64,000 bases of DNA from Agromyces soli. Its GTDB lineage: Bacteria; Actinomycetota; Actinomycetes; Actinomycetales; Microbacteriaceae. Under the pieces are notes generated by a model that was not told the origin of the DNA, did not search any database, and saw only the letters and a program-made list of their open reading frames with translations. The DNA is taken from positions 620,001-684,000 of the forward strand of contig NZ_CP094533.1 in NCBI RefSeq assembly GCF_022811605.1. Direction: 5' to 3'. Position numbers and translations under genes: made by a program. Below are positions 46,425-53,993 of this stretch, in pieces (the first letter of the stretch is position 1; the number at the start of each line of letters is the position of its first letter).

Positions 46425-47251
46425 CGTTTCGACTCCGGCTCCGGCTCGTCCGCTCGCTCCTCGGTGACGACGAGCACCGGGCACGGCGGATCCATCAACA
46501 GCATCACGCTCACCGAGCCGAGGAAGAAGCGCCGAAGCGGTCCGTACCCGTGGCTGGCGACGACGAGGAGCGACGCCTCGTCCCCGGCCTCGGCGAGCAG
46601 CTGGAATGCGTCCGCCCGACGCAGGTACCCGGTGACTTTCGCCGCCGAGTGCCGTGTCCGAGCGAGCGCGTCATCGAGGGTACGGCGGTGCATCGACTCG
46701 AACACCTCCAGGTCCGCGCTCACCTCACCGAAGACCGGCGCCCACGTCGACGGGGGGCGCCACGCGTGGAAGATCTCCACTTCGACGTGCCGATGCAGTG
46801 CCTCGCCGACCGCGACGTCGACCGCGCGGAGCGAGGCGAGTGAGCCATCGACCCCGGCGACGACGGGCAGGCCGACGTCGTCGCGCGGGGCCGATGGGAT
46901 GACCGCCACGGTTCCCCCACCGTGACGGCCCGCCAACCGGGCCCCCAGGCTCCACCGCGATCCGCGTTGGTGCGCTGGGGTACCGAGCACGAGGAGCGTG
47001 TCGGGTCGAAGCTCAGCGGCGAACACCTCCTCCGGGTCGCCCTCGGTGATCCGCGTCTCGACATCCCAGCGGCGGGCCGGCGTCTGGCGGTCCAGCACAG
47101 CTTCAACCCGCTCCTCGTCAAACCCCGAGGCGGAACGCTCGACGACGTGAACGACGATGATCGGCACCTCGTTGCCGCGCTGCAGGGCCCACTCGAGCGC
47201 CCGCTCCGACGCGTCCGTTCCGTTCCATCCGACCACGATTCGCTTGAACAT
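46421..47251 (-). CDS. Universal stress protein, tandem domain (USP-4)
   Basis: A 276-residue tandem Usp protein. Domain 1 starts RIVVGWNGTDASERALEWALQ; domain 2 begins VVAGVDGSLASLRAVDVAVGEAL and carries VVASHGYGPLRRFFLGSVSVMLL, an ATP-binding-type loop. The ATG at 47251 has no Shine-Dalgarno sequence. DosR-like box 3 is centred exactly 41.5 bp upstream with a -10-like GATGCT 6 nt before the ATG, so a leaderless mRNA is likely. It is coupled to the BON gene. Confidence 0.88.
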   Translation of the reverse strand: MFKRIVVGWNGTDASERALEWALQRGNEVPIIVVHVVERSASGFDEERVEAVLDRQTPARRWDVETRITEGDPEEVFAAELRPDTLLVLGTPAHQRGSRWSLGARLAGRHGGGTVAVIPSAPRDDVGLPVVAGVDGSLASLRAVDVAVGEALHRHVEVEIFHAWRPPSTWAPVFGEVSADLEVFESMHRRTLDDALARTRHSAAKVTGYLRRADAFQLLAEAGDEASLLVVASHGYGPLRRFFLGSVSVMLLMDPPCPVLVVTEERADEPEPESKR

Positions 47252-47285
47252 GGAGCCAGCATCCTCCCGGACCGAAGCGAGGGCC

Positions 47286-47299
47286 GGGCCGAAAGTCAC
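47286..47299 (-). promoter_or_regulatory. DosR-like box 3
   Basis: On the USP-4 strand it reads GTGACTTTCGGCCC, 13 of 14 identical to box 1 and in the same orientation. Centre-to-ATG distance is 41.5 bp, spacing to the GATGCT hexamer 22 nt. It may also serve the divergent DUF1003 gene, whose start is 54 bp away. Confidence 0.7.
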
Positions 47300-47352
47300 A
47301 TCCGGGTGCCGAAAGCCTCACCGCCTGCCGGAGACGGTGCTTGGATGCACGC

Positions 47353-47805
47353 ATGGATGACACGACACTCCGAGAGGCGCGGCCGCACCGACCGCTGACG
47401 AACTGGCACGATTCCACCCGTGCAGGCCTCTCTCCGGGGCAGCGGGCCGCAGACGTGCTCCGCAACGGAATGGGCAGCTGGCTGTTCGTCGCCGTCTTCA
47501 TCGTCTTCATGGCGATCTGGGCGATCCTGAACGCCACCGCGGCAGCCTGGGACCCCTACCCGTTCATCCTGCTGAACCTCTTCCTCAGCATGCTCGCCGG
47601 ACTGCAGGGCGCAATCCTGCTCATCGCAGCCAAGCGGCAGGATGCGGTCGCCGCCGCGCTCGCCCAGCACGACTTCGAAACGAACCTCGCCGCGAAGACG
47701 GAGATCGAGGAGCTCATGGCGATCAATCGCGCCCAGCTCGAGGTCCTGAAAGAACTTCGCGCCCTCGCCGCCCAGGCAGGCGACGAACCGCCCGGCGGCG
47801 CGTAG
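47353..47805 (+). CDS. DUF1003 family membrane protein
   Basis: A 150-residue protein with two central membrane segments (WLFVAVFIVFMAIWAILN and FILLNLFLSMLAGLQGAILLIA), separated by the DUF1003 motif AAWDPYPFILLNLFLS. A coiled-coil-like C-terminus follows (KTEIEELMAINRAQLEVLKELR). Cellular role unknown; members are often near stress genes. ATG at 47353 (a TTG at 47341 is possible). It diverges from USP-4 across DosR-like box 3. Its stop overlaps DosR-like box 4. Confidence 0.85.
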   Translation: MDDTTLREARPHRPLTNWHDSTRAGLSPGQRAADVLRNGMGSWLFVAVFIVFMAIWAILNATAAAWDPYPFILLNLFLSMLAGLQGAILLIAAKRQDAVAAALAQHDFETNLAAKTEIEELMAINRAQLEVLKELRALAAQAGDEPPGGA

Positions 47806-47817
47806 GACCAAGGTCCC
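47804..47817 (+). promoter_or_regulatory. DosR-like box 4
   Basis: AGGACCAAGGTCCC, a near-perfect inverted repeat overlapping the DUF1003 stop. Its centre is 41.5 bp before the ATG at 47852. A CAGGCT hexamer follows 22 nt after the box and 6 nt before the ATG, as at boxes 1 and 3. Confidence 0.68.
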
Positions 47818-47851
47818 TCCGCCGTGGGGCGCGCAGACGCAGGCTTTGGCC

Positions 47852-48331
47852 ATGGAAGATCGCCGAATGAGCCGTCTGGTGCTTCTCTGGGTGCAAGCCT
47901 TCATCGGCATCACTGCGGCCGCTGGCGGGTTCGCCCTCGTCGTCGGAGCGCTGTCCGACGAGTTGACCACAGCCCTGAGCCCGCCCGAGGAGTACCTCGC
48001 CGGGTCACCGTTCGGCAGCTACCTCGTCCCCGGACTCATCCTCGCGCTCGGTCTCGGCGGCGTCCACCTCGTCGCATTCGTCGCGCTGCTCCGCCGAGCG
48101 GGCACGGCGCTCATCGTCGCCGCTGTCGCGGGCTACATGACACTCATCTGGATCTTCGTGCAGATGATGGTCATCCCCTTCAGCCCGCTCCAGCTGGTGT
48201 ACTTCGGCCTCGGTGCCGTGGAGCTCGGCCTCGTCCTGCTGCTCCTCGGGCTCTTCGACGTACGCGATGGCCGCGTCAGCTCATCGAGCTCGTCTCCGGG
48301 GCGGAGGTCGAGCACTCGCTTCCTCGGCTAG
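47852..48331 (+). CDS. Small integral membrane protein (four segments), putative DosR-type target
   Basis: A 159-residue protein with four predicted membrane segments (about 10-32, 55-78, 85-108 and 112-135), a conserved-looking pair of Pro residues in the second half and a Ser-rich basic tail. I do not recognise a named family. The ATG at 47852 is preferred because it sits 6 nt after the -10-like hexamer of the box 4 promoter, exactly as for USP-1 and USP-4. It is the last clear gene of the island. Function unknown. Confidence 0.7.
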   Translation: MEDRRMSRLVLLWVQAFIGITAAAGGFALVVGALSDELTTALSPPEEYLAGSPFGSYLVPGLILALGLGGVHLVAFVALLRRAGTALIVAAVAGYMTLIWIFVQMMVIPFSPLQLVYFGLGAVELGLVLLLLGLFDVRDGRVSSSSSSPGRRSSTRFLG

Positions 48332-48582
48332 GACGATGTCGACCCGGTTGGCCGCGGAGGGCCGAGTTCCTCGCAACGTTCCTCGTCGTCGCCGCGAACC
48401 TTCGCGCCCTGTTCACCTTCGTCGAAGGCGAGGACCTCCGCGAGGCCTACGGAGTCGAGAAGATGCGCGCTCCCCATCTCTCCGAGTGCAGCCGGAAATG
48501 GTTCACGCCGGCAACGGCGAAAGCCCCCACAAACTGCGGGGGCTTTTCTGTGCCTGGCGAGAAATCAGTCTGTTCAGACTGA
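48332..48582 (+). pseudogene. Possible transposase C-terminal remnant
   Basis: In one frame this gap encodes RRAEFLATFLVVAANLRALF followed by TFVEGEDLREAYGVEKMRAPH, with no start codon of its own. The FxVxAANLR segment recalls C-terminal ends of some DDE transposases. The match is weak. It lies between the island's last gene and a tRNA-Ser, where mobile-element scars are common. Nothing else is visible in this 273-bp gap except a terminator. Confidence 0.25.
48522..48547 (+). terminator. Rho-independent terminator
   Basis: AGCCCCC (48522-48528) and GGGGGCT (48538-48544) form a 7-bp GC stem followed by TTTT. The A-rich left side could also make it work for the tRNA transcript from the other strand. 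Confidence 0.75.
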
Positions 48583-48604
48583 GATTCCAGATCACGCCGA
48601 GTGG

Positions 48605-48693
48605 CGGAGACGGCGGGATTTGAACCCGCGGTCCCCTTACGGGGACTCCACCTTAGCAGGGTGGTGCACTCGACCGGACTATGCGACGTCTCC
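48605..48693 (-). tRNA. tRNA-Ser (anticodon GCT)
   Basis: Cloverleaf on the minus strand: acceptor GGAGACG/CGTCTCC, anticodon stem CCACC/GGTGG with loop CTGCTAA (anticodon GCT), a long variable arm (TCCCCGTAAGGGGA) typical of class II tRNA-Ser, and T-arm GCGGG-TTCAAAT-CCCGC. CCA is not encoded. It reads AGC/AGU codons. Its 3' end faces the dormancy-type island. Confidence 0.96.
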
Positions 48694-48766
48694 TCGCGAG
48701 CGCTTGCGCGCACGCGACTGCCATCATAACCCGATGGCCGGACGAATCACGATTCGAGCGCCGGCC

Positions 48767-50077
48767 CTACTGGTCGGCGAGCGTGCGACCGGCGGAGCAG
48801 CGCACCTCGGCGGCCGTCTGCCCGGTGACGTCGCTCGGCAGCGAGCCGGGCGGCGGGGTCGACTCGACCGGGGCGTCGCTCGAGGCATCCTCGGCCGGAG
48901 CCTCCCCCGTGTCGCCCTCGGCGGCGACCTCGGCGCTCGGCGACGCGGGCGGCGCGGTCGGGTCGGCGGCCGAGGCGAAGTCCGTCTGGTCGGCGTTCGG
49001 GTCGAACGTGATCGGCTCGTCGTTCTGCAGTGCCTGGTTCACGAGCTCGGCCGACTCGGCGGGGACGACGCCGTCGTCCATGTAGCCGGTCGGGTACTGG
49101 ATGAACGCGATCTTCGACAGGTCGACGTCCTTCATCGCCTTCGCGATGGAGATCATGCGCGTCGGGTCGGTGAGGCTCGACGACAGCTGCATGTTCGCGA
49201 GCGCGACCTTGGCGATGCTGTAGAGCTTGACCGGGTCGCCGAGGGTGCCGTCGGACTGCAGCTGCCGGGCCAGTGCGGAGAGGAACACCTGCTGGTTGGA
49301 GATGCGGCCGAGGTCGGAACCATCGCCGACGCCATGGCGCACGCGGAGGAACTGCAAGGCAGCGAGCCCGGAGAGCTCGTGCATCCCGGCGGTGAGGTAC
49401 GTGTCGGTGTACGGATCCTCGATCGGCTCGGCCACGCACACCTCGACGCCGCCGATCGCCTCGGACAGCCCCGCGACGCCCATGAACTGCACGATGCCGG
49501 CGAACGGGATCGTGACGCCCGTGAGCTCCTCGACGGTCTTCACGACGCAGTCCATGCCGCCGTAGGCGAGCACGCTGTTCAGCTTCACGCTCGAGAGTGC
49601 CGAGAGCTCCTCGTCGGGGTTCTCGGGGTCAGTGCAGGTGCCGGGCACGGGGACGTACATGTCGCGCGGGAAGCTCACGACCTCGACGTGCGAGTGGTCC
49701 TCGGCGATGTGCATGAGCATGGTCACGTCGTTCAGCACGGCGGTTTCCTCGTCGGGATCGCCGAAGCCGTCGCCCTGCCCCTGCCGGCTGTCGCTGCCTA
49801 TGACGAGGAGGTTCACTCCGCCCTCGATCGCGCCCACGTCGGGCACGCCCTCGAGCACCTTCTCGCTGTCGAGGGTGACCGTCGGCTGCGCCGAGGAGGC
49901 GAGGTCCCAGGCGGCGTAGGCCGCGACCGCACCGCCGGAGACGAGGGTGACGGCGGCGACCGCCGCGACACCCTTCAGGATCGTCTTCCACGCCGCGCTG
50001 CGGCGGAGCCGCCCGTGGCGCGCGAGCGACGGCGTCTTGGCGGAGCGCCGCGAAGTGGGCTGCACGTCGTGAGGCAA
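48767..50077 (-). CDS. LCP (LytR-CpsA-Psr) family cell-wall glycopolymer ligase, copy 1
   Basis: A 436-residue membrane-anchored enzyme that attaches undecaprenyl-linked glycopolymers to peptidoglycan. One N-terminal membrane segment (about 20-48) is followed by the LCP domain: VIGSDSR, VLNDVTMLMHIAEDHSHVEV, SFPRDMYVPVP, FLRVRHGVGDGSDLGRISNQQ with the conserved Arg/Asp residues. A Pro/Ala/Glu-rich tail ends DVTGQTAAEVRCS. The TTG start at 50077 is supported by GGAAGGAA 7 nt upstream; the upstream in-frame extension would run into a tRNA gene. Paralogue of the 50338 gene. Confidence 0.88.
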   Translation of the reverse strand: MPHDVQPTSRRSAKTPSLARHGRLRRSAAWKTILKGVAAVAAVTLVSGGAVAAYAAWDLASSAQPTVTLDSEKVLEGVPDVGAIEGGVNLLVIGSDSRQGQGDGFGDPDEETAVLNDVTMLMHIAEDHSHVEVVSFPRDMYVPVPGTCTDPENPDEELSALSSVKLNSVLAYGGMDCVVKTVEELTGVTIPFAGIVQFMGVAGLSEAIGGVEVCVAEPIEDPYTDTYLTAGMHELSGLAALQFLRVRHGVGDGSDLGRISNQQVFLSALARQLQSDGTLGDPVKLYSIAKVALANMQLSSSLTDPTRMISIAKAMKDVDLSKIAFIQYPTGYMDDGVVPAESAELVNQALQNDEPITFDPNADQTDFASAADPTAPPASPSAEVAAEGDTGEAPAEDASSDAPVESTPPPGSLPSDVTGQTAAEVRCSAGRTLADQ

Positions 50078-50116
50078 ATCGCGTTCCTTCCGTCTGCCTG
50101 GCTTGGGGGATCGACG

Positions 50117-50201
50117 CGGAGGGCGTGGGATTCGAACCCACGAGGCATTGCTGCCCACTGGTTTTCAAGACCAGCTCCATCGGCCGCTCGGACAGCCCTC
50201 C
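50117..50201 (-). tRNA. tRNA-Ser (anticodon TGA)
   Basis: Minus-strand class II tRNA. Acceptor GGAGGGC/GCCCTCC, anticodon stem CTGGT/ACCAG with loop CTTGAAA (anticodon TGA), long variable arm GGGCAGCAATGCCTC, T-arm GTGGG-TTCGAAT-CCCAC. It reads UCN codons. It lies between two LCP genes, 40 bp before the TTG start of copy 1. Confidence 0.96.
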
Positions 50202-50337
50202 ATGCCCGCCGGCGCACGCCTCGTGGTCTGCACCCCGATACGCCCGCGACGGACAGGCCCCGATTCTACCGAACCACGTCCCCCAGAGCCTGCCATTCGG
50301 GCCTGAGAAGGTGCTGAGGCAAGCTCGGATCCCCTGA

Positions 50338-51618
50338 TCAGCCCGTGTTCGCGGTCGAGCAGCGCACCTCGTCGCCGGCCTGCCCGGTCACGTCGTCCGG
50401 CAGGGGCGGCGGATCCATCGGCGCATCCGTCGCGGGCGCACCGCTCGCGTCGACCGCCGGCGCACCGTCCGTCGGCGCACCGTCCGTCGGCGCACCGTCC
50501 GGCGGCGCATCGCCCGCCGTGTTCTCCGGTGCCGGCGTCTCCGGCGCGGTGCCGTAGCTCGCGTGGTCGGTCGCGGTCGCCGAGAGCTCGATCGGCGCGT
50601 CGGCCTGCAGCGCCGCGTTGATCGCCTCGGCGGAATCCGACGGCACGACCGCCGAGAGATCCTCGGTGTACCGCGTCGGGTACTGCACGAACACGATCTT
50701 CGAGAGGTCGAGGTCCTGCACCGTCCTGGCGATCGAGATCAGGGTCGCGGGGTCCTGCAGGTAGCTCGAGAGCTGCATGTTCGCGAGCGCGGCCTTCGCG
50801 ATCGAGTACATCCGGATCGGATCGTCGAGCACGCCCTCGGCCTGCACCTTGCGCATGAGCGAGGCCATGAACGCCTGCTGGCTCGAGATGCGACCGAGGT
50901 CGGAGCCGTCGCCCACGGCGTGCCGAGTGCGCAGGAACGCGAGCGCGGTCAGCCCCGAGATCGAGTGCGTGCCCGCGCTGAGGTTCAGTCCCGACCACGG
51001 GTCGTCGATCGGGTCGACGAGGCAGACCTCGACGCCGCCGATGGCCTCGCTGATCGCCGCCACCCCGGCGAACTCCACGACGCCGGCCAGCGGGATCGGG
51101 ATGCCGACGAGCTCCTCGACCGTCTCCGCCACGCAGCCGAGGCCGCCGTGCTGGAAGACCGTGTTGATCTTCACGCTCGACATCGACGAGAGCGTCTCGC
51201 CCGCCGCCCCGTTCGGGTCGGCGCACTCGGGCACGCTCACGAGCAGGTCCCGCGGGAAGCTCACCACCTCGACGTGCGAATGGTCCTGCGCGATGTGCAC
51301 GAGCAGGTTCACGTCGTTCAGCACCGCCGAGTCCTCCTCGGGATCGCCGAAGGAGCCGTCGGCCGGCCGCTTGTCGATCCCGGCGAGGAAGAAGGTGAGC
51401 CCGCCGTCCATCACCCCGATGTCGGGGATCTCGGCGAGCACTTCCTCGCTTTCGAGCGTGAAGGTCGGCGGCTCCTGGATGTCGTCGTAGAGGTCGGCGA
51501 CGGCGTACGCGGCGATGCCGAGCGTCGAGACGAGCAGCACCGCGACGCTCGCGGCGAGCCCCTTCCCGAGCGCGCGCCACGCGCTCGGGCGCCGCTGTCT
51601 GCCGTGCCGTGCCGCCAT
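50338..51618 (-). CDS. LCP (LytR-CpsA-Psr) family cell-wall glycopolymer ligase, copy 2
   Basis: A 426-residue paralogue of copy 1. One membrane segment (about 20-42) is followed by the LCP domain with VLNDVNLLVHIAQDHSHVEV, SFPRDLLVSVP and FLRTRHAVGDGSDLGRISSQQ. The C-terminal linker holds a short tandem repeat (GAPTDGAPTDGAP) and ends DVTGQAGDEVRCS, like copy 1. IGSDSR of copy 1 is replaced by LAGIDKR here, so the two may differ in donor preference. It lies upstream of the tRNA-Ser(TGA) gene on the same strand. Confidence 0.88.
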   Translation of the reverse strand: MAARHGRQRRPSAWRALGKGLAASVAVLLVSTLGIAAYAVADLYDDIQEPPTFTLESEEVLAEIPDIGVMDGGLTFFLAGIDKRPADGSFGDPEEDSAVLNDVNLLVHIAQDHSHVEVVSFPRDLLVSVPECADPNGAAGETLSSMSSVKINTVFQHGGLGCVAETVEELVGIPIPLAGVVEFAGVAAISEAIGGVEVCLVDPIDDPWSGLNLSAGTHSISGLTALAFLRTRHAVGDGSDLGRISSQQAFMASLMRKVQAEGVLDDPIRMYSIAKAALANMQLSSYLQDPATLISIARTVQDLDLSKIVFVQYPTRYTEDLSAVVPSDSAEAINAALQADAPIELSATATDHASYGTAPETPAPENTAGDAPPDGAPTDGAPTDGAPAVDASGAPATDAPMDPPPLPDDVTGQAGDEVRCSTANTG

Positions 51619-51735
51619 GGCCTGCGCTCCCCCGGACCGGCCAGGTCGATGGCCGTCGCAGCGACAGAATAGCGGGATGCCTCGGCCATCACCCGGCGTT
51701 CAGGGCCGCGAGTCGGCGGCGTCGGCGCGCTCGGC

Positions 51736-52629
51736 TCAGGGCAGCGAGTGCAGCACGGCCGCGAGGCCCGCCTCGTGGATCGCCCCGGTGACCTCGCCCG
51801 CGACCTCGCGCACCTCGTCGGGCGCCTGGCCCATCGCGACGGCCCGTCCCGCGGAGCCCGCCCAGCGGAACATCTCGATGTCGTTGCGGCCGTCGCCGAC
51901 GGCGAGCACCCGGTCGAGGGGGTGGTCGATCCAGCCGCGCACGCGCTCGAGCGCGGTCGCCTTGTTGACCCCGTCGGGGGCGATGTCGAGCCAGGCGGTC
52001 CAGCCGATGGCGTAGCTCACGTGGTGCAGCCCCATGCGGTCGACGATCTCGAAGAACTCCTCGAGGCCGTGCTGACGACTGCGCACGACGACGCGCGTGG
52101 CCTGCTGCCCGAACAGCTCGTCGAACGGCACCTCGCGCGCGCGATCGAGGTTCCACTCGGTCATGCCCGCCGTGTACAGGCGGTAGCCGTCGCCGAGCTC
52201 GATCATGAACTCGCCGGCCGGCAGCACCGCGCGGATGCGCTCGAGCACCGCGGTGGGGTCGAAGACCTCGACGAACTCGCGGCGGTAGCCGTCTTCGGCG
52301 GCCTCGTCGCGACGCATGGTGACCGCGCCGTTCGCGCAGACGACGTACTCGGGCTCGAGGCCGAGCGAGCGCAGCACCGGCCCCGTCGTCGACCAGGAGC
52401 GGCCGGTCGCGAGCGTCACGTGGTGGCCGCGCGCGACGGCGGCGGTGACCGCCTCGGCGACGGCGTGGTCGATCGACTCGTCTTCGTGCATGACGGTGCC
52501 GTCGACGTCGAGGGCGACGAACCAGCGGTGCTCGTGGGCGAGCGGCTGCGACGACGGGCGCGAGCCCGACGAGGCATCCGCCGTCTGCTCGACGATGGTG
52601 CGCACCCGGGGCTCGCGACGGTCGCTCAT
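51736..52629 (-). CDS. HAD-superfamily hydrolase (Cof/IIB type)
   Basis: A 297-residue phosphatase of the HAD IIB group. Motif I is LDVDGT (nucleophile Asp41, acid/base Asp43), the substrate-side Lys lies in [10 protein letters not shown] and motif IV is [11 protein letters not shown]. About 34 residues before motif I look disordered. The ATG overlaps the stop of serS (ATGA), so the two are co-transcribed. It probably dephosphorylates a sugar phosphate or flavin-type metabolite; substrate not predictable. Confidence 0.85.
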   Translation of the reverse strand: MSDRREPRVRTIVEQTADASSGSRPSSQPLAHEHRWFVALDVDGTVMHEDESIDHAVAEAVTAAVARGHHVTLATGRSWSTTGPVLRSLGLEPEYVVCANGAVTMRRDEAAEDGYRREFVEVFDPTAVLERIRAVLPAGEFMIELGDGYRLYTAGMTEWNLDRAREVPFDELFGQQATRVVVRSRQHGLEEFFEIVDRMGLHHVSYAIGWTAWLDIAPDGVNKATALERVRGWIDHPLDRVLAVGDGRNDIEMFRWAGSAGRAVAMGQAPDEVREVAGEVTGAIHEAGLAAVLHSLP

Positions 52630-53894
52630 CGCCGCACCGGCTCCAGCACCTCGAGGCCGCCGAGGTAGCCGCGCAGCGCCTCGGGCACCACGACCGAGCC
52701 GTCGGCCTGCTGGTGCGTCTCGAGGATCGCGACGATCCAGCGGGTCGTCGCGAGCGTGCCGTTGAGGGTCGCGACGGGCGCCGTCTTGCCGCTCTCGGTG
52801 CGGTGGCGGATGTCGAGGCGACGCGCCTGGAAGGTCGTGCAGTTCGAGGTGGAGGTGAGCTCGCGGTACGCGCCCTGCGTCGGCACCCAGGCCTCGACGT
52901 CGTACTTGCGGGCCGCGCTGGAACCGAGGTCGCCGGCCGCGGTGTCGATCACCCGGTAGGCGAGGCCGAGGTCTTGCAGCATGCCCTCCTGCCAGCCGAG
53001 CAGGCGCTCGTGCTCGGCCTCGGCGTCGGCGGGGTCGATGTAACTGAACATCTCGAGCTTGTTGAACTGGTGCACCCGGATGATGCCGCGGGTGTCCTTG
53101 CCGTGCGAACCGGCCTCGCGGCGGTAGCACGTCGACCAGCCGGCGTAGCGGATGGGGCCCTCGGAGACGTCGAGGATCTCGCCCTGGTGGTAGCCGGCGA
53201 GGGCGACCTCGCTCGTGCCCGTCAGATAGAGCTCGTCGTCGGGCAGGTAGTAGATCTCGTCGGCGTGCGCGCCGAGGAAGCCGGTGCCCTGCATGATCTC
53301 GGGCTTCACGAGCGTGGGCGTGATGAGCGGCACGAATCCGGCCTGGATGGCCCGGTCGAGCCCCATGTTCATGAGGCCCAGCTCGAGGCGGGCGCCGACA
53401 CCCTTCAGGTAGTCGAAGCGCGCCCCGGACACCTTCGCCCCGCGGGCCATGTCGATCGCGTCGAGCAGCTCGCCGAGCTCGAGGTGGTCGCGCGGCTCGA
53501 ACTCGAAGGCCGGCACCTGCCCGACCTCGCGCAGCACCACGTAGTCGTCTTCGCCGCCGGCGGGCACGCCGTCGAGCACGACGTTGCCGATGCGCTGCAC
53601 GACGGCCTGGAAGGCGGCGTCGGCCTCGTTCGCGGCGTGGTTCGCGTCTTTCACGGCCTGCGCGAGGCGCTGCGCCTGCGCGACGAGCTCGGCCTTCTGC
53701 TCCTTCGGGGCCTTCGCGACCTGCTTGCCGAAGGCGTTCTGCTCGGCACGGAGCGTCTCGAACGCGGTGATGGCGGTGCGGCGCGCGGCGTCGGCGGCGA
53801 CGGCCTCGTCGACCAGCTCGGGAGACTCCCCGCGCAGCTCCTGCGAACGCTTGACCAGCTCGGGGTTTTCGCGGAGCAGCACGGGATCGATCAC
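52626..53894 (-). CDS. serS: Serine--tRNA ligase
   Basis: A 422-residue class II aminoacyl-tRNA synthetase charging tRNA-Ser with serine in the cytoplasm. An N-terminal antiparallel coiled-coil arm (about 1-105; [20 protein letters not shown] start) grips the long variable arm of tRNA-Ser. Catalytic motif 2 is in [22 protein letters not shown] and motif 3 in [17 protein letters not shown]. It is followed by the HAD phosphatase with a 4-nt overlap. Two tRNA-Ser genes lie within 5 kb downstream. Confidence 0.97.
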   Translation of the reverse strand: MIDPVLLRENPELVKRSQELRGESPELVDEAVAADAARRTAITAFETLRAEQNAFGKQVAKAPKEQKAELVAQAQRLAQAVKDANHAANEADAAFQAVVQRIGNVVLDGVPAGGEDDYVVLREVGQVPAFEFEPRDHLELGELLDAIDMARGAKVSGARFDYLKGVGARLELGLMNMGLDRAIQAGFVPLITPTLVKPEIMQGTGFLGAHADEIYYLPDDELYLTGTSEVALAGYHQGEILDVSEGPIRYAGWSTCYRREAGSHGKDTRGIIRVHQFNKLEMFSYIDPADAEAEHERLLGWQEGMLQDLGLAYRVIDTAAGDLGSSAARKYDVEAWVPTQGAYRELTSTSNCTTFQARRLDIRHRTESGKTAPVATLNGTLATTRWIVAILETHQQADGSVVVPEALRGYLGGLEVLEPVRR

Positions 53895-53993
53895 CCGGCA
53901 AGTCTAGCCGGGACCGCCCGCACGGGCCCGCCCCGCCGAAGAGCCGGAGCCGGGCTCCCGGATCCGCCCCCGGCGATGCCGTACCGTTGGCGT

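Noticed and set aside
48620..50317. 565-codon plus-strand frame across the LCP gene and both tRNA regions
   Set aside because: It runs through two tRNA genes and opposite to a clear LCP protein; a shadow frame.
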